A DNA stretch of 64,000 nt from CADCTM01 sp049671305. Lineage in GTDB: Bacteria > Cyanobacteriota > Cyanobacteriia > Cyanobacteriales > Coleofasciculaceae. A model generated the notes under the pieces. That model had not been told where the DNA came from. It did no database searches and saw nothing but the letters and a program-made list of their open reading frames with translations. The translations under genes were made by a program, and so were the position numbers. Of this stretch, positions 1-7,528 are shown one piece after another. The stretch spans positions 1-64,000 of the forward strand of contig JBATUR010000093.1 in assembly GCA_049671305.1 (NCBI GenBank). Reading direction: 5' to 3'. The stretch's first letter is position 1; each line of letters begins with the position of its first letter.

Positions 1-514
1 TAGTTGTACCACGTTGAGTACGGCTGGATTCTTCGATTTTAAAAGCTGGAGAACCGTCACAAGACCAATGTACTGCTGATGACCCCGCTTTGTAAGAAAG
101 GGTATCAATTTCAACGTTACTTGCTACCATAAAGGAAGAGTAGAAGCCTAAACCAAAGTGACCAATAATTTGTTGATCAGCATCTTTTTGATATTTTTGA
201 ACAAACTCTTCGGCGCTGGAAAAAGCAACTTGATTGATGTATTTTTTGACTTCCTCGGCAGTCATGCCAATGCCGTTATCAGAAATAGCAAGAGTCTTTT
301 TTTCTTTATCAACAATGATTTGAATTTCTGGTGTTTCTAATTCCCCATCAACTTCTCCTGCGAAAGAAACCATCTTCAATTTTTGGATAGCATCAACGCC
401 GTTTGATATCAGTTCCCGCAAGAAGATTTCATGGTCTGTATAGAGAGACTTCTTGATAATGGGAAAGATATTTTCAGTATGAATAGTAATATTGCCTTGT
501 TCCAACATTGTCAT
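1..514 (-). CDS. htpG: Molecular chaperone HtpG (Hsp90), N-terminal part, cut by the window edge
   Basis: Reading the minus strand from the ATG at 514 (a second in-frame ATG is at 508) gives a 171-codon open frame that runs off the left edge. It shows the GHKL ATPase hallmarks of Hsp90: the helix containing ELISNGVDAIQKL (catalytic Glu and Mg-binding Asn), DNGIGM, and the lid-side GHFGLGFYSSFMV. HtpG is the cytosolic bacterial Hsp90, an ATP-driven dimeric chaperone important for heat and oxidative stress in cyanobacteria. Only the nucleotide-binding domain is visible; the middle and C-terminal domains lie outside. No CIRCE-type repeat is seen in the roughly 240 bases upstream. The identification is sure; the exact start is either of the two ATGs. 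Confidence 0.93.
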   Translation of the reverse strand, partial: MTMLEQGNITIHTENIFPIIKKSLYTDHEIFLRELISNGVDAIQKLKMVSFAGEVDGELETPEIQIIVDKEKKTLAISDNGIGMTAEEVKKYINQVAFSSAEEFVQKYQKDADQQIIGHFGLGFYSSFMVASNVEIDTLSYKAGSSAVHWSCDGSPAFKIEESSRTQRGTT

Positions 515-759
515 AGTTTTAGCTTAATCGTGTAGAGGGTTTTCAAATTATTTTGCGCGATTTTTAGGGTTTTTGTGTATCGGATTGCCCCCTAAGATTG
601 ATTCGGATCTCCCTACTTTATACTGGTCACTTTCTTGTTTTAGTAATGTGCTATCTTTAACTATACTAGCTATCGCGCTATCAGGGTAAGTATTCATTGA
701 ACAATAGCGAAACCACACGCCTCAAGAGACTCATGGTTTGGCTTGGTTATTGTTCAACA

Positions 760-1205
760 TCAACCAGATATGGCTTGTGAGTAAATGTTATCAAGAACAT
801 CGTTCATTTTTCGGGAATCATAAAGGTTTTGAACTTGAGATAATGCCTCGGCAATTAGTGATTTATAAGTATCTAGTTTATTAAGTGCTTCCATAAATTC
901 TTCAATAATTTGTAAGGCTTAAGTGGCAAGATTATTGTAGGTTGTGTCTAAAACTTCCTACTATTTTTTAGGGTATGAGAAAGTAAATTTTTCCACTCTC
1001 TAGTTTCATTAAGTTCTAAGTTTAAGAGATAGCCTTTTTTATGATCATGCACAAATTCTGGTAGTGCGACAACATTTGTGGTGGCAACGGAAAAGCTTTT
1101 AATTACATTATATCCATAGGTATCATGTATGGTTGGTAGCAGATGAAAATGGCTACGCGCCAGTAAATCTATTACCTTTTGATTAGGCATCTTCGCCCTC
1201 TTAAT
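760..1205 (-). pseudogene. Decayed glycosyltransferase (GT4-like) C-terminal remnant
   Basis: An 80-codon frame from the ATG at 1190 carries a GT-B family C-terminal signature: HLLPTIHDTYGYNVIKSF, then VVALPEFVHDHKKGYLL, which bind the nucleotide sugar in GT4 enzymes. That frame stops at 948. A different frame then resumes protein-like sequence (starting ALQIIEEFMEALNKL, ending NIYSQAISG) and stops at 760; an in-frame TAA precedes it. Upstream of the ATG the frame meets a stop within a few codons, so the whole N-terminal half is gone. I read this as a gene broken by N-terminal loss, one frameshift and one nonsense mutation. It lies downstream of a polysaccharide operon on the same strand and was probably once part of it. 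Confidence 0.7.
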
Positions 1206-1250
1206 TTATTTATACTTCCCCAGCCTAATTCCAAATAATTATCACTCTTA

Positions 1251-2447
1251 TTAAGAAAAAAGCGATCGCATTTTACGAACTGATTTAAGCACAGGTGCTG
1301 GTATCTGATTTCTTAGTGCTACCTTGGCTTTTTTTCGCCTTTCTAAACCTTGGTTGCGAAGAACTGACTTTTCCAAAGCACTAACCCAAGACTCAGTAAC
1401 TCTCGCCGCTTTGGCTGCATCTAGTACTCTTGCTAATTCTGTTAGAGGTCCTTCTTTTACCTTAATGTTTAAAATTTCGTTGTCGCTGACGTCATGTTCA
1501 AAACAAGGCGGCAAGCCAACACCAAAAATCCGAAAAATTAGAATCGTTCTTACACATTTTTCACAGCGTCCGCAGTTTTTATCGAGTTCTTTACCTTCCC
1601 AACAAACTCTCAAGTTTTGTTTTGCTTCTGTCCAATTTGTAAGATCTCTCATTTTAGAGATGCGCGTAAATTCTGCACCATCATGAATAATTGAAAAGGC
1701 GTTACTTGAAAGTAAACTATCTGTAATTGGGTTAGAACCGTAGGGAAATGAAAGCGCTTGATAAGGAAAAGAACTGGCAATTAATCCCGCAGAATAGCCA
1801 CGTTGTAGTAACATTAAACAAGCGGCGGTGGCTGTACCAAAAACGTCTTCCCAATTTAAAGCTAGCTGGCGAATATTTGTTGACATGGGAATTAATTTCA
1901 TGTCTAAACTAGATAGAATTGCCTCAGCTTTTGTAGTCGCATTATTAAAAGCTTGTTGTTTTTCTAAGGGAATATCAAACCCGTGGACTACCAAACCCGC
2001 TTCTAGGTTACGTTGCAGTCTGCCACAGCGTTTTGTGCGGTGACGCCATACCGTAAAGCTGCTATCGACACCGCCGGAAAAGGCAGCGATCGCTTTTTCT
2101 CCCGCTTCTGGGTTACACTGCTCTTGCTCAGTTTCAGCAGTAATTTCTATGGGATGATATAAATTAGGACGCCAGGAAGACCACGCCGCTTGAAATTCTG
2201 TTAAATTTCTTAATAACGAAGGTGAAACTTGACCATGAACTTTGAGATCCCTTGACTGACTCATCGCCATTAATAACGTCGCAACAACCAAAGCATCGCA
2301 ACTGGGAGTAATGAGGGCACGATAATCAGAAGGCACTCGAAACCAGACAGAGGTACGAGTTTGGTCAGGATACTCAATAATAGCGCTAACGGTTGCTTGA
2401 TCCGCGCCGCTAGATTCTTCTCGCCAGAGGTTAATTTGACGCATCAC
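1251..2447 (-). CDS. PP-loop ATPase with QueC-like Cys cluster, polysaccharide-operon associated
   Basis: This 398-residue protein contains an ATP-pyrophosphatase P-loop (AFSGGVDSSF, about residue 123) and, about residue 295, a CGRCEKC cluster resembling the zinc-binding Cys cluster of QueC-type enzymes. The segment before the P-loop has no domain I recognise. PP-loop enzymes adenylate a carboxyl or carbonyl carbon before nitrogen or sulfur attack. Its start overlaps the stop of the upstream asparagine-synthetase-like gene by 4 bases (ATGA), which implies translational coupling. A true queuosine role is unlikely because no other que genes are nearby. It is the last gene of a five-gene minus-strand surface-polysaccharide operon, so modification of a sugar or peptide-like substituent is plausible. 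The specific function is unknown. Confidence 0.75.
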   Translation of the reverse strand: MMRQINLWREESSGADQATVSAIIEYPDQTRTSVWFRVPSDYRALITPSCDALVVATLLMAMSQSRDLKVHGQVSPSLLRNLTEFQAAWSSWRPNLYHPIEITAETEQEQCNPEAGEKAIAAFSGGVDSSFTVWRHRTKRCGRLQRNLEAGLVVHGFDIPLEKQQAFNNATTKAEAILSSLDMKLIPMSTNIRQLALNWEDVFGTATAACLMLLQRGYSAGLIASSFPYQALSFPYGSNPITDSLLSSNAFSIIHDGAEFTRISKMRDLTNWTEAKQNLRVCWEGKELDKNCGRCEKCVRTILIFRIFGVGLPPCFEHDVSDNEILNIKVKEGPLTELARVLDAAKAARVTESWVSALEKSVLRNQGLERRKKAKVALRNQIPAPVLKSVRKMRSLFS

Positions 2448-4249
2448 AGGTGGTTTTTTGACCAGAGTAAAAATCCAAGTAAAGCCTTGATGCCGGATGC
2501 TTCAATTATCGCATCTGTCTGACACGTAATCTTCACTTCTGGCGGCGGCACTAGTTCATTTAATACATCTTCATGGAAAAGCTGCTGCACCAAAGGACGA
2601 CATAGCTCGGCTTGTTGCCGGACGGCTCGCCATCCTTTATTATTAATATCAAATATTTGGTAATAGTAACGTCTTTCTATGCCAACTTTCTGTTGCCAGC
2701 GCCGCCATTTTTGTTGCAAACGTAGCAGACGCTGCAGCTTTTGACGGCTTTTATTAGGTAGTAGTGGCTCGACATTAAAGGCATTACGATCAAGTGGTAA
2801 TTGTGCGAGTTGGGGAAATTGAGTACACATTAACTCATTTTGGGCGCGTCGCTCATTGACGGTGGACAACGGTAGAGAAAGTGTCGTCTTTAATAATTCT
2901 AAATCTAAAACTGGTAGGACGGGCCAAGCGCCAAAGCTAAACCGCCAAGCATAGGCACCAACATGAAAACGTTGCCGTTGGTAAAGGGCATACCACCAAC
3001 GGCGTCTAAATTCAAGATCAGAATAGCTAGAGTAAGTCTGACGTACTTCGGAGATGGTATCTTGTACTAAGTTGCCAAAAACTTCCTTACGCAAAAGTTT
3101 ATTGAGTACTTCGGCAGAAATTCCCCAGTTATTAATCTCACGATTCCAACAAAGTTCAAAAGAACGTTTTTCTTGAGGGTTAGTCACCATAGATTTACCC
3201 ATAGCTGTATCAATTGAAAACCCAGCCATGACTTTAGGAGCAAGTTGATTGAGAGGGGAGATGGTACTCCAACCCATAGCAACTCCATTAAAACCACTGG
3301 ATAAATGCTCCCATTGAGTTAGCAACTCGGCAGAAAGTGGGTAGTGATCAAGTTGATTTATAGCCGTATGATACTCTAATCCAAGAGTTCGCGCAACGGG
3401 AATCGCACATTGCATTTCGATATCACTAGACTTGCCTAATGTTAAGGTAACAAAACTTTTACCTTGGCGATGTAAAAATCCTGCCAGCATTCGCGAATCT
3501 AGTCCTCCTGATAGTAGCAGGGTGTGTTTTTGCTGCTCAAGAGTATGACGCTTGAGAGTTTGATCAATAATCTGCTCTAATAGTTCTAAATGTTCTGAAT
3601 AGTCAAGATTTTTGTATGGTTCATGTTGACTAAAACCAGGTGTTTCATATTGTTTAATTTCTTGGGGAGACGCTTGGGGAGGAGCAATTAGGCAATGTCC
3701 AGCATCAAGTCGTTTAATTCCTTTCCATAAAGTTTGACCATTCACTAAGCCGTTTGTTAAGAGAATTCCGACTAATCCAGCCGGGTTAAATTGGGGTGTA
3801 AAGAGTGGGTGATGGCGAAAAAGTTCAGGACTAGATGCAACTAAGGCGACTTCATCTTTTACATAGTAATATATCGGAAATATTCCCAGAATATCGGCAG
3901 TTACGGTTAGTCCAAAATGGGGATGGTAGGCAACCGCAGCATAAAAACCATCGTAGGGAGGTAAGCCTTGTTTTGGAGATTTTTGCCACAATGTTTTTAA
4001 AGCATTAGCATCAAGTCGGGTAGCTTCACCAGGAATTATGGCATCTCCCCAAATAACAGCAGCTTCCTCTTGTTCGACTATACAGCTAATCGGGGCTTGG
4101 GGATGAATTGCCCATATTGCTTGAAAGTCTCCGGTAGCGCAGGAGTTGATAGTTAAACCGGCAACGGGTGGCAGGTGTGACTCAATATTTTTGATAAAAT
4201 GCGTCCGCCTTTCTGCATTTGGATCAACAATTATAAAAAAGTTCGCCAT
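2444..4249 (-). CDS. Asparagine-synthetase-like amidotransferase without the N-terminal cysteine
   Basis: This 601-residue protein follows the AsnB layout. An N-terminal Ntn-type half (about 1-220) is followed by a synthetase half with the PP-loop TLLLSGGLDSRML (about residue 244), which binds ATP. Classic glutamine-dependent AsnB needs Cys as residue 2; here the sequence begins MANFF, so glutaminase activity is not expected from this protein alone. Such variants occur in polysaccharide, lasso-peptide and secondary-metabolite loci, where they form amide bonds or cyclise. It lies between two GT2 genes and a second PP-loop ATPase whose start it overlaps by 4 bases. I infer a cell-surface glycan modification role; the substrate cannot be read from sequence. 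Confidence 0.82.
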   Translation of the reverse strand: MANFFIIVDPNAERRTHFIKNIESHLPPVAGLTINSCATGDFQAIWAIHPQAPISCIVEQEEAAVIWGDAIIPGEATRLDANALKTLWQKSPKQGLPPYDGFYAAVAYHPHFGLTVTADILGIFPIYYYVKDEVALVASSPELFRHHPLFTPQFNPAGLVGILLTNGLVNGQTLWKGIKRLDAGHCLIAPPQASPQEIKQYETPGFSQHEPYKNLDYSEHLELLEQIIDQTLKRHTLEQQKHTLLLSGGLDSRMLAGFLHRQGKSFVTLTLGKSSDIEMQCAIPVARTLGLEYHTAINQLDHYPLSAELLTQWEHLSSGFNGVAMGWSTISPLNQLAPKVMAGFSIDTAMGKSMVTNPQEKRSFELCWNREINNWGISAEVLNKLLRKEVFGNLVQDTISEVRQTYSSYSDLEFRRRWWYALYQRQRFHVGAYAWRFSFGAWPVLPVLDLELLKTTLSLPLSTVNERRAQNELMCTQFPQLAQLPLDRNAFNVEPLLPNKSRQKLQRLLRLQQKWRRWQQKVGIERRYYYQIFDINNKGWRAVRQQAELCRPLVQQLFHEDVLNELVPPPEVKITCQTDAIIEASGIKALLGFLLWSKNHL

Positions 4250-4295
4250 ATTTACTCGCGTTGCGTTTTAAACTTAAAGCTAACATGGGCAGGCA

Positions 4296-5240
4296 TTAAG
4301 TTGGTTTTTTTAAGGTATTAAGCAATTTTAAAGTTAGTTGCGGTGGTAAAAGAATTGCTGCGGCAATTTTAGTTAATATGATAAGCATAATTTTTGTTCG
4401 TCCTAGCAGCGATAAATCATACTTTACAGCCTGCAAAAGAAACCTTGCTGCTGTTAAGCCATTTTTGCGGTTTAAGTGTCCTCCTAAAGCTTTAAAGGTC
4501 AGGTAATTATAGCGACTTGCTAAAGTTTTTTGCTTCAAATGTGCTAATTCAGGTGATTGGGAAAAAACTCGTTGAATAACTTTTAAGCTTCCTGCCTCCA
4601 TTTTTTCAATATCAAATGAGGCTGAATTTGGAGAAATTCTATATAAAATTTGTGGCACTTCTACTGTAATAAACTCATACTTTGCTGCCAAACGTAACCA
4701 CATATCCCAATCCTCTGGAGGCGTCACAGATTGATCAAAATCACCCACTTCATCTAATGCCTGTTTTTTAATTAAAGGATTGGAACCACTTTCGATAAAA
4801 TCCCTGATCAACAACTTTTCATAAGCATTACCATTGACAGTAATATGACCACCAGCACGTAAGAATTGCCCAGATTGATCAATCCAATCAGTCCAACTAT
4901 AAGCAACTGCAGCTTGAGGATTATTTTGCAAGGCTTTTAGTTGTAATTCTAGCTTATTTGGCGTCCATAAATCATCAGCATCAATAAAGGAAATAAATTC
5001 ACCTTCTGCCTTAGTTAACCCACGGTTGCGACTTGCTGATAGACCAGAGTTTTGGTAAGAAAACACTTTTATTTTATGATCTTTTATGGCTTGAACTATC
5101 TCTAAGGTTGCATCATTAGAGCCATCGTTGATGATGATTAATTCAAAGTTTTCAAAGGTTTGATTTAAAACAGACATAATCGTTTCTTTAATCGTTTTTT
5201 CACCGTTATAAACAGGTATAATTACAGAGATTGTTGGCAT
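4296..5240 (-). CDS. Family 2 glycosyltransferase (copy A of a tandem pair)
   Basis: This 314-residue protein is a GT-A fold glycosyltransferase. It opens with ISVIIPVYNGEKTIKETI, followed by ELIIINDGSNDATLEI (nucleotide-sugar binding) and FISFIDADDLW, whose DAD is the metal-binding DxD. A PPEDWDMWLRLA motif supplies the probable catalytic base region (ED). The C-terminal 80 residues are helical and basic with a hydrophobic stretch near the end, suggesting peripheral membrane contact. It is very similar along its whole length to the adjacent gene at 5261-6250, so the two arose by tandem duplication. It probably adds one sugar during assembly of a surface polysaccharide. Confidence 0.92.
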   Translation of the reverse strand: MPTISVIIPVYNGEKTIKETIMSVLNQTFENFELIIINDGSNDATLEIVQAIKDHKIKVFSYQNSGLSASRNRGLTKAEGEFISFIDADDLWTPNKLELQLKALQNNPQAAVAYSWTDWIDQSGQFLRAGGHITVNGNAYEKLLIRDFIESGSNPLIKKQALDEVGDFDQSVTPPEDWDMWLRLAAKYEFITVEVPQILYRISPNSASFDIEKMEAGSLKVIQRVFSQSPELAHLKQKTLASRYNYLTFKALGGHLNRKNGLTAARFLLQAVKYDLSLLGRTKIMLIILTKIAAAILLPPQLTLKLLNTLKKPT

Positions 5241-5260
5241 AATCTAAAATTTGGTTTAAG

Positions 5261-6250
5261 TTAAATGGACTCTAATTTTTGCATATATCCTAATAGAGTT
5301 TTGGTATTGGATAATTTTTTAAATTTAGTAATAACTACTTGAGCTAAGTTAGGAGGAAGGAAAACCATTGTCAATATTTTTAAGATAACTTTTCCGATTA
5401 CTTTAGCTTGGAATAAAGATAAATCATTTTTAACTGCCGAAACCAGCATTTTCGCTGCCAATAAACCTTTTTGTGGTTTGGGAGTGCCTTCAAGGGCTTT
5501 GTGGGTAAGATACTTATAAAGATTAGCTAAACTAGGCTTTTTTAGGTATTGTAATGATTGTGGCGCTTGCTTAAAAGCACGTTCAATAACTTTTAAAGAT
5601 TCTCTTTCTTGCTGCAAAATATTAGCAGACATTGAGTTAGCAGAAATGCGATATAAAACTTGGGGAGAAGCAACAGCAACAAAATGATAACGACTAGCTA
5701 ACCGCAGAAACATATCCCAATCTTCGGCAGCGCGGAGAGATTCATCAAAGTTACCAACTTCCAGAAATGCTTGTTTACGAATTAATGGGTTAGAACCATT
5801 TTCTAATATATCTGTTAACAAAAGATGAGGATAAATATTGCCATTTACTGTGACATGACTGCCCTTACCTAAAAATTGACTATGTTCATCAATGTAATCA
5901 GTCCAACTATAAGCAACTGCTGCTTCCGAATGATTTTTTAAAGCCTTTAACTGAGATTCTAGTTTATCAGAAGTCCAGAGATCATCGGCATCAATAAAAG
6001 CAATATAATCACTAGTTGCATGACTTATGCCTCGGTTACGACTTACTGCTAAACCTGCATTTGGATAAGAATAAATTTGGATGCGATTATCTTTAATACT
6101 AGAAATAACTTCTAACGTTAAATCTTGAGAACCATCATTAATTATGATTAATTCAAAATCATTAAAAGTTTGGCTTAAGACAGATGTAATAGTTTCTTTT
6201 ATGGTTTTTTCACCATTAAAAACTGGAATAACAACAGATATTAATGACAT
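5261..6250 (-). CDS. Family 2 glycosyltransferase (copy B of a tandem pair)
   Basis: This 329-residue GT2 enzyme parallels its neighbour: ISVVIPVFNGEKTIKETI at the N-terminus, ELIIINDGSQDLTLEV, the YIAFIDADDLW metal site, and AAEDWDMFLRLA. It has about 15 extra C-terminal residues. Only one base separates its start from the stop of the upstream pyruvyl-transferase-like gene, and 20 bases separate it from copy A, so all three are surely co-transcribed. Duplicated, diverging GT2 genes in one operon usually add different sugars or make different linkages; which ones cannot be told here. Confidence 0.92.
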   Translation of the reverse strand: MSLISVVIPVFNGEKTIKETITSVLSQTFNDFELIIINDGSQDLTLEVISSIKDNRIQIYSYPNAGLAVSRNRGISHATSDYIAFIDADDLWTSDKLESQLKALKNHSEAAVAYSWTDYIDEHSQFLGKGSHVTVNGNIYPHLLLTDILENGSNPLIRKQAFLEVGNFDESLRAAEDWDMFLRLASRYHFVAVASPQVLYRISANSMSANILQQERESLKVIERAFKQAPQSLQYLKKPSLANLYKYLTHKALEGTPKPQKGLLAAKMLVSAVKNDLSLFQAKVIGKVILKILTMVFLPPNLAQVVITKFKKLSNTKTLLGYMQKLESI

Positions 6251-6251
6251 A

Positions 6252-7376
6252 TTATTTAAGATGAAATAATGTGCTTAACTCTTCGACAGCCGCTTTAATT
6301 TGTGTTGGTTTTTTAACAAATTTACAAAACTCGACTTGAGAAGTCCAGGTTGTATAAAAAGCCTCGTTTTTATAATAAGAGTTGGGCATAAAAACATGAG
6401 GAATACCTAAAAGCAAACAAAGAATATGACCATGTAATCGGTTAGTAATTATTACGTTACCTTGCATAACCCGATAAATTCCACTATGCATCAAACTCCA
6501 GGAAAGTTGATAGTTAGAACAATTATAAAGGCGATTAAACGTAGGAGGAAGTGTCTTGATTTTGCTAGCATAAGGATGAAATCTTTCCCATCTTTGCCGA
6601 GATACCCATTCAACAGGATCAGATAAACCGCGTTGCCAACCTTCTCTAAATAAAAGGACACTAGCAGGCAGTTGCCAATACCAAGCGGGATCATCTTTGA
6701 CCATTTCTCGATAAACCCACTTATCTAGCCAGTCTTTTATAATTAAATTAGGCAGATCAAAATTTGCGGTTGTAAAACTTTTATTCAACTCACTATCTTC
6801 TCGACATAGATAAAGAATTCGGCTTTGAGGATTGAATTTAAACTCAGGCAACGGCATTCCTACTAAGTGGAATACCGTATCTGGCGCTTTGATAATTTTA
6901 CAGTTGGAAAAATGATTACAAGCTAATTCATAACTGTAATTATCACGAGTAAATAAGGTTAAATTGGGATGATTATTAAAAATTGCGGCTGATTTATTTA
7001 AATTTTCACTATTTGCAAAATAAATACACTGCGGTAAAATAATAATCGGACGGTCGCAATATTGAGAAATAATTCTCTCACGAAATTGTTGATGATGAGT
7101 CCAAATATCGCCAAAGTTGCCGCCGCCTTGCATAATTATCGGACAATTACCAGCTTTTGCCATTAAGTCTTCCGAGAAATCATCAAGACTGGCAATGTAA
7201 TTAATTTTAACTTTGAGAACATCAGTAAGATAAAATACAGTAGCAAGCCAAATTAAATGGTCGCCAACATTCAGATAGTTAGGATAATCTAATAAGACAC
7301 ATTCTTTAAATGGTTCTAATTGTCCAAGACGATCATGAAGAATATCTCTAATTTTTTCTAATGTGGAAACTGGCAT
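6252..7376 (-). CDS. Polysaccharide pyruvyl transferase family protein
   Basis: This 374-residue protein has the hallmarks of the PS_pyruv_trans/CsaB-EpsO family: DYPNYLNVGDHLIWLA near the start, PIIMQGGGNFGDIW (about residues 95-108), and VIITNRLHGHILCLLLGIP near residue 325, the GT-B-like substrate-binding helix. Members transfer a pyruvate ketal from phosphoenolpyruvate to a sugar of an exopolysaccharide or cell-wall polymer. It is the first gene of the minus-strand operon that runs down to 1251; about 150 bases without a gene separate it from clpB. Family membership is strong, but the acceptor and even the pyruvyl activity are inferred. Confidence 0.88.
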   Translation of the reverse strand: MPVSTLEKIRDILHDRLGQLEPFKECVLLDYPNYLNVGDHLIWLATVFYLTDVLKVKINYIASLDDFSEDLMAKAGNCPIIMQGGGNFGDIWTHHQQFRERIISQYCDRPIIILPQCIYFANSENLNKSAAIFNNHPNLTLFTRDNYSYELACNHFSNCKIIKAPDTVFHLVGMPLPEFKFNPQSRILYLCREDSELNKSFTTANFDLPNLIIKDWLDKWVYREMVKDDPAWYWQLPASVLLFREGWQRGLSDPVEWVSRQRWERFHPYASKIKTLPPTFNRLYNCSNYQLSWSLMHSGIYRVMQGNVIITNRLHGHILCLLLGIPHVFMPNSYYKNEAFYTTWTSQVEFCKFVKKPTQIKAAVEELSTLFHLK

Positions 7377-7528
7377 ACTAAAATTAGAATTGCTCTAAAA
7401 TCCGGTTTATCTGCCTGTCTAAAATTAGGAAACCTCCCAATCTTAGTAATACCCAAAAAGCTGGTGGCAATTATCATTAAATTGCCCCACTATTCTAATC
7501 AAGCAAATCAAAGATTAACACCCTTTGT

